From WJMB01 sp964581465 (GTDB taxonomy: Bacteria; RBG-13-66-14): a stretch of 64,000 nucleotides of DNA. The notes below the pieces were generated by a model. The model worked only from the letters and a program-made list of their open reading frames with translations, was not told where the DNA came from and did not search any database. Location: contig CAZOOP010000014.1 of the NCBI GenBank assembly GCA_964581465.1, positions 1-64,000 of the forward strand, written 5' to 3'. Of this stretch, positions 61,893 to 64,000 are shown one piece after another. Positions within the stretch are counted from its first letter, which is position 1, and every line of letters starts with the position of its first letter. Position numbers and translations under genes: made by a program.

Positions 61893-62547
61893 GGCCTCAT
61901 GGAACGTGTTGGGACCAAATCAGGCTGATTGGGATCGGCCCGGTATTGCGCCGTAGATGAGCAAGCGTTCATCCAGCATGCCCTATTGCTTGTTCTATTG
62001 TCCGGCGAGAGAGTAAAGACACTTAGGAGTCTGCGGCAATCTGCTCTCAGGGTATTTACAAGTCCGCGGATATCCGGGATCGAAAAGCATCAGACCCGTA
62101 ATAGCCAATGGGATCGCGTGCCGTGTCCGGACCTGGTCGTGATTGTACTCTATTGATAATTGACGTGATTGGTATCGGATTCCTGTCACAAAACGGACTT
62201 TTTATAAATTGCAATTAAGAATATCTTCCTTGACAAACACAGATATCAACGTACTTGTCCCTGCCCTGACAGCAATTTGTCACTGACGCTCAAGTGACGT
62301 AATAACAATTAATAAGGTCAAGATAAATGATTGTATGGTCAGCAAGGTGCATTTCTGATAAGTGAAGAACGGCCCGGCAAACCGCTCCTCTACAGCCTGA
62401 TTTGGTCCGATCACGTTCCATGATGCCTAGCCACTTTAACTGCCCGTTTAATGATTGGCAGTCTAATCCGATTGCCATACGTGTGGTAATCCGTAGAGTG
62501 ACTTACTGATAAAACGGGGCACGAGCGGATTATGTTATGCGGTAGCC
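61893..62547 (+). mobile_element. Family A repeat split by an opposite-facing family A repeat
   Basis: The left part, from GGCCTCATGGAACGTGTTG to cagacccgtaatagccaat (61893-62109), and the right part, from tagccactttaactgcccg to ttatgcggtagcc (62428-62547), are one family A unit. The right part is strongly eroded. Outer target duplication not convincing. Confidence 0.75.
62110..62427 (-). mobile_element. Family A repeat nested head-on in another family A repeat
   Basis: A 318-bp copy. On plus from GGGATCGCGTGCCGTGTCCG to ggtccgatcacgttccatgatgcc. Target duplication tagccaat (62102-62109) / tagccact (62428-62435), 7 of 8. The duplicated word is family A sequence (the 'tagccgccac' block), so the host copy is certain. 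Confidence 0.88.
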
Positions 62548-62736
62548 TACCCCCGGCTATCAGCTTGATGAAGTTGCCTTCAATAAAAACGACCGCGAAA
62601 TGCAAACCGGAATCCAGCAACTCTCAATCGCCGCAGTTGTTGGTCCAGTTTTGCCTGGTGATGCTGGCACAAGCAACTTCGCGTATTCCAACCTGACGCC
62701 TCTCGACAACGACCGGTTCGAAAAGGAGCGCCTGCG

Positions 62737-63195
62737 ATGAAAGCCGAAGTACGCCACCTCGAAGGGATGACCTTCCTCGGCCGCGGCCTGGAGAGCTCCT
62801 GCTGGGTGCCCCTGGACGCCCCGGCGGAGAAGGGCGGCGCCGGCTCGGCGGCCCGGCCGATGGAGCTGCTGCTGATCGGCCTGGGCGGCTGCACCGGCAT
62901 GGACGTCTACGGCATCCTGCGCAAGATGCGCCTGGCCCTGGCCGGGTTTCGCGTCGAGCTGGAGGGCGACCGCGCCGAGGAGCACCCCAAGGGTTTCGAG
63001 AAGATCACTGTTATCTACCACGTCTGGGGCGACGGCCTCGACGAGGACAAGGTCGCCGAGGCCGTGCGACTCTCCGAAGAGAAGTACTGCGGCGCTCGGG
63101 CAACGCTCTCCGCCGTGGAGTTCTCATCTCGTATCGAGATCCACCCGGCCGGGGAGGCGCCCAACGCCCCGCTGAAGCGCGGCTCGCGCGCCTAG
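62737..63195 (+). CDS. OsmC family protein
   Basis: 152 residues with the OsmC/YhfA fold: MTFLGRGLESSCWVPLDAP, SAARPMELLLIGLGGCTGMDVYGILRKMRL with the first redox Cys in GGCTGMDV (about 52), GFRVELEGDRAEEHPKGFEKITVIYHVWGD, and the second Cys in RLSEEKYCGARATLSAVEFSSRIEI (about 117). The two-Cys arrangement is that of thiol-dependent hydroperoxide reductases or their relatives. A strong Shine-Dalgarno (AAAAGGAG). Followed 123 bp later by an FAD oxidoreductase. Confidence 0.92.
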   Translation: MKAEVRHLEGMTFLGRGLESSCWVPLDAPAEKGGAGSAARPMELLLIGLGGCTGMDVYGILRKMRLALAGFRVELEGDRAEEHPKGFEKITVIYHVWGDGLDEDKVAEAVRLSEEKYCGARATLSAVEFSSRIEIHPAGEAPNAPLKRGSRA

Positions 63196-63318
63196 AAACA
63201 ACTAGAAGATCAACTACTCGCTTATCAAGCGGACACTAACTGGGCGACGTGCCTGCTGTGCTTGAAGTACCTGCTTGTCGCTCTTCCCGTAGTTAATCAG
63301 CCTTTCAAGAGGTCGACC

Positions 63319-64000
63319 ATGCCCTCACGCGAGCGCCTCGAGTGCGACGTGCTGATCATCGGCGCCGGCGCCGCCGGCTGCCTCGCCGCGCTGACCTTGG
63401 CCCGCGAGGCGCCCGCTTTGACCACGGCGCTGGTCGATCGAGCCCGGACACACCGCTCGGGCTCCCTGGCCTCCGGCGCCGACCGCCTCGACCCGGACCC
63501 GGCGCGGGCCGATTTCTCCCCGGCCGACGCCGGTCCCGCCGAACCGCTGTTCGATGAGCTCGAGCCGACCCTGGAGCTGCTGCGTGGTCTGGGACTGCGG
63601 ATCGGCGAGCCTCTGACCGGCGGCGGCCTGCGGATCCACGGCGAGAACATCAAGGGCCGGTTGTCCCGGGCGGTGGAGTCGACCGCCGTTCAGGTGCTGT
63701 CCGACTACTTCGTCGGCGGTCTATTGACGACAAACGAGAGCCGCGTTTGCGGCGCCCTGGCCTTCGAGGTCCGTCAGGAGCGTTTCCTCGAGCTGCGCTC
63801 CCGCGCCGTCCTGCTGGCGACGGGCGCGACCAGCGGGCTCTTCGGCGGCGGCCTGCTCAGCGACCTCGGACCCCACTCGCCCTACAACTCCGGCGCCGCC
63901 CTGGGCCTGCCCGTCGGGGCGAGGTTGGTTCATCCCGGCGAACTGCATCGACCCCTGGTCCTGGCCGATTCCCGGGCGCCGGTGCGCTGCCTGCTCGAGT
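63319..64000 (+). CDS. FAD-dependent oxidoreductase (fumarate reductase/AprA-like flavoprotein), truncated by window end
   Basis: 227 residues are visible and the frame remains open to the last base. ATG at 63319 is preceded by AAGAGG. The dinucleotide-binding motif DVLIIGAGAAGCLAALTLAREA (about 10-30) has GxGxxG. It is followed by HRSGSLASGADRLDP (about 49-63), which has the placement of the segment lining the flavin in succinate dehydrogenase/fumarate reductase-type flavoproteins. Then come LLATGATSGLFGG (about 156, second FAD motif ATGG-like) and YNSGAALGLPVGARL. AprA-like or L-aspartate oxidase-like proteins fit as well; the catalytic C-terminal part is outside the window. Confidence 0.8.
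   Translation, partial: MPSRERLECDVLIIGAGAAGCLAALTLAREAPALTTALVDRARTHRSGSLASGADRLDPDPARADFSPADAGPAEPLFDELEPTLELLRGLGLRIGEPLTGGGLRIHGENIKGRLSRAVESTAVQVLSDYFVGGLLTTNESRVCGALAFEVRQERFLELRSRAVLLATGATSGLFGGGLLSDLGPHSPYNSGAALGLPVGARLVHPGELHRPLVLADSRAPVRCLLE

Noticed and set aside
2155..64000. Long open frames opposite real genes (for example 1942-3243, 24384-26084, 31802-33082, 51754-53604)
   Set aside because: These are antisense shadows of GC-rich genes with strong third-position GC; their proteins are low-complexity (Gly, Ala, Gln, Val rich) and lack motifs, while the opposite strand encodes recognisable families.
1..64000. CRISPR array or tandem repeat array
   Set aside because: The repeats are dispersed 320-360 bp units with nested insertions, not regularly spaced short repeats; no cas genes are present.
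1..64000. tRNA or rRNA genes in the AT-rich islands
   Set aside because: No T-loop-like ggttcraatcc stretch with flanking stems and no rRNA landmark sequence was found by eye. A covariance search would be needed to exclude divergent ones.

Overview
This window looks like the chromosome of an uncultured, GC-rich, diderm (Gram-negative-type) bacterium. Genes are strongly GC-rich. The cell-envelope genes (murA, an Omp85/BamA-type barrel, several lipoproteins, a PilX-like pilus protein, DUF58/BatA-type proteins) point to an outer membrane and type IV pili. Start codons are mixed ATG/GTG/TTG. I cannot name the phylum from sequence alone; the gene mix is compatible with a poorly sampled candidate phylum. 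I saw no rRNA, tRNA or CRISPR array.

Layout. 0.6-3.2 kb (-): three tandem DUF4349 envelope proteins. 3.6-4.7 kb (-): a NapH-type ferredoxin membrane protein. 5.9-7.5 kb: a membrane phosphodiesterase-like protein with a near-leaderless start. 9.5-14.6 kb: RNase G, a DUF1284 protein, a PilX/DUF4900-like protein and a TolB-like propeller. 15.0-16.3 kb: rph and a membrane protein. 17.3-26.4 kb: a DnaC/IstB-like ATPase, an MFS-spermidine synthase fusion, an M50 protease, an AT-rich (foreign) lipoprotein and a 3xGAF-HD-GYP protein. 27.7-35.0 kb: asnS, a catalytically dead LMW-phosphatase homologue, murA, a nucleoside phosphorylase and YitT. 36.2-43.3 kb (-): a probable long operon of ABC exporter, DUF2723 protein, small ORF, CorC-like protein, Maf and HprK-like kinase. 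43.7-44.8 kb: two AhpD-like proteins and thioredoxin. 46.8-54.4 kb: alpha/beta hydrolase + GH3, then DUF2207-like, GGCT-like, Omp85 and ABC ATPase. 54.6-61.4 kb (-): a large sensor kinase and a BatA/DUF58 pair. 62.7-64 kb: OsmC and a truncated FAD oxidoreductase.

The striking feature is what lies between the operons. Long non-coding islands of much lower GC are built from at least four families of 320-360 bp repeats, here called A, B, C and D. All have related imperfect terminal inverted repeats beginning GGSATC, with an inner CGGACC block in A and B. Many copies are flanked by 8-bp target-site duplications; three are perfect (taacaata, ttgtaata, tattgtat). Copies are inserted inside one another, so insertion order can be read. 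Within one island sits a 556-bp relic encoding the C-terminal half of an IS1595/ISXO2-type DDE transposase. It has the same termini as family A, and so is a candidate relative of the autonomous element that moved these MITE-like units.

A second, unrelated repeat system consists of four long inverted repeats (arms 20-29 bp) lying 15-62 bp downstream of stop codons. Each arm matches the sigma-54 -24/-12 promoter consensus (TTGGCACRTTTCTTGC), so each element looks like two promoters facing one another. Both systems appear undescribed as far as I can tell from the sequence and are the main targets for follow-up.
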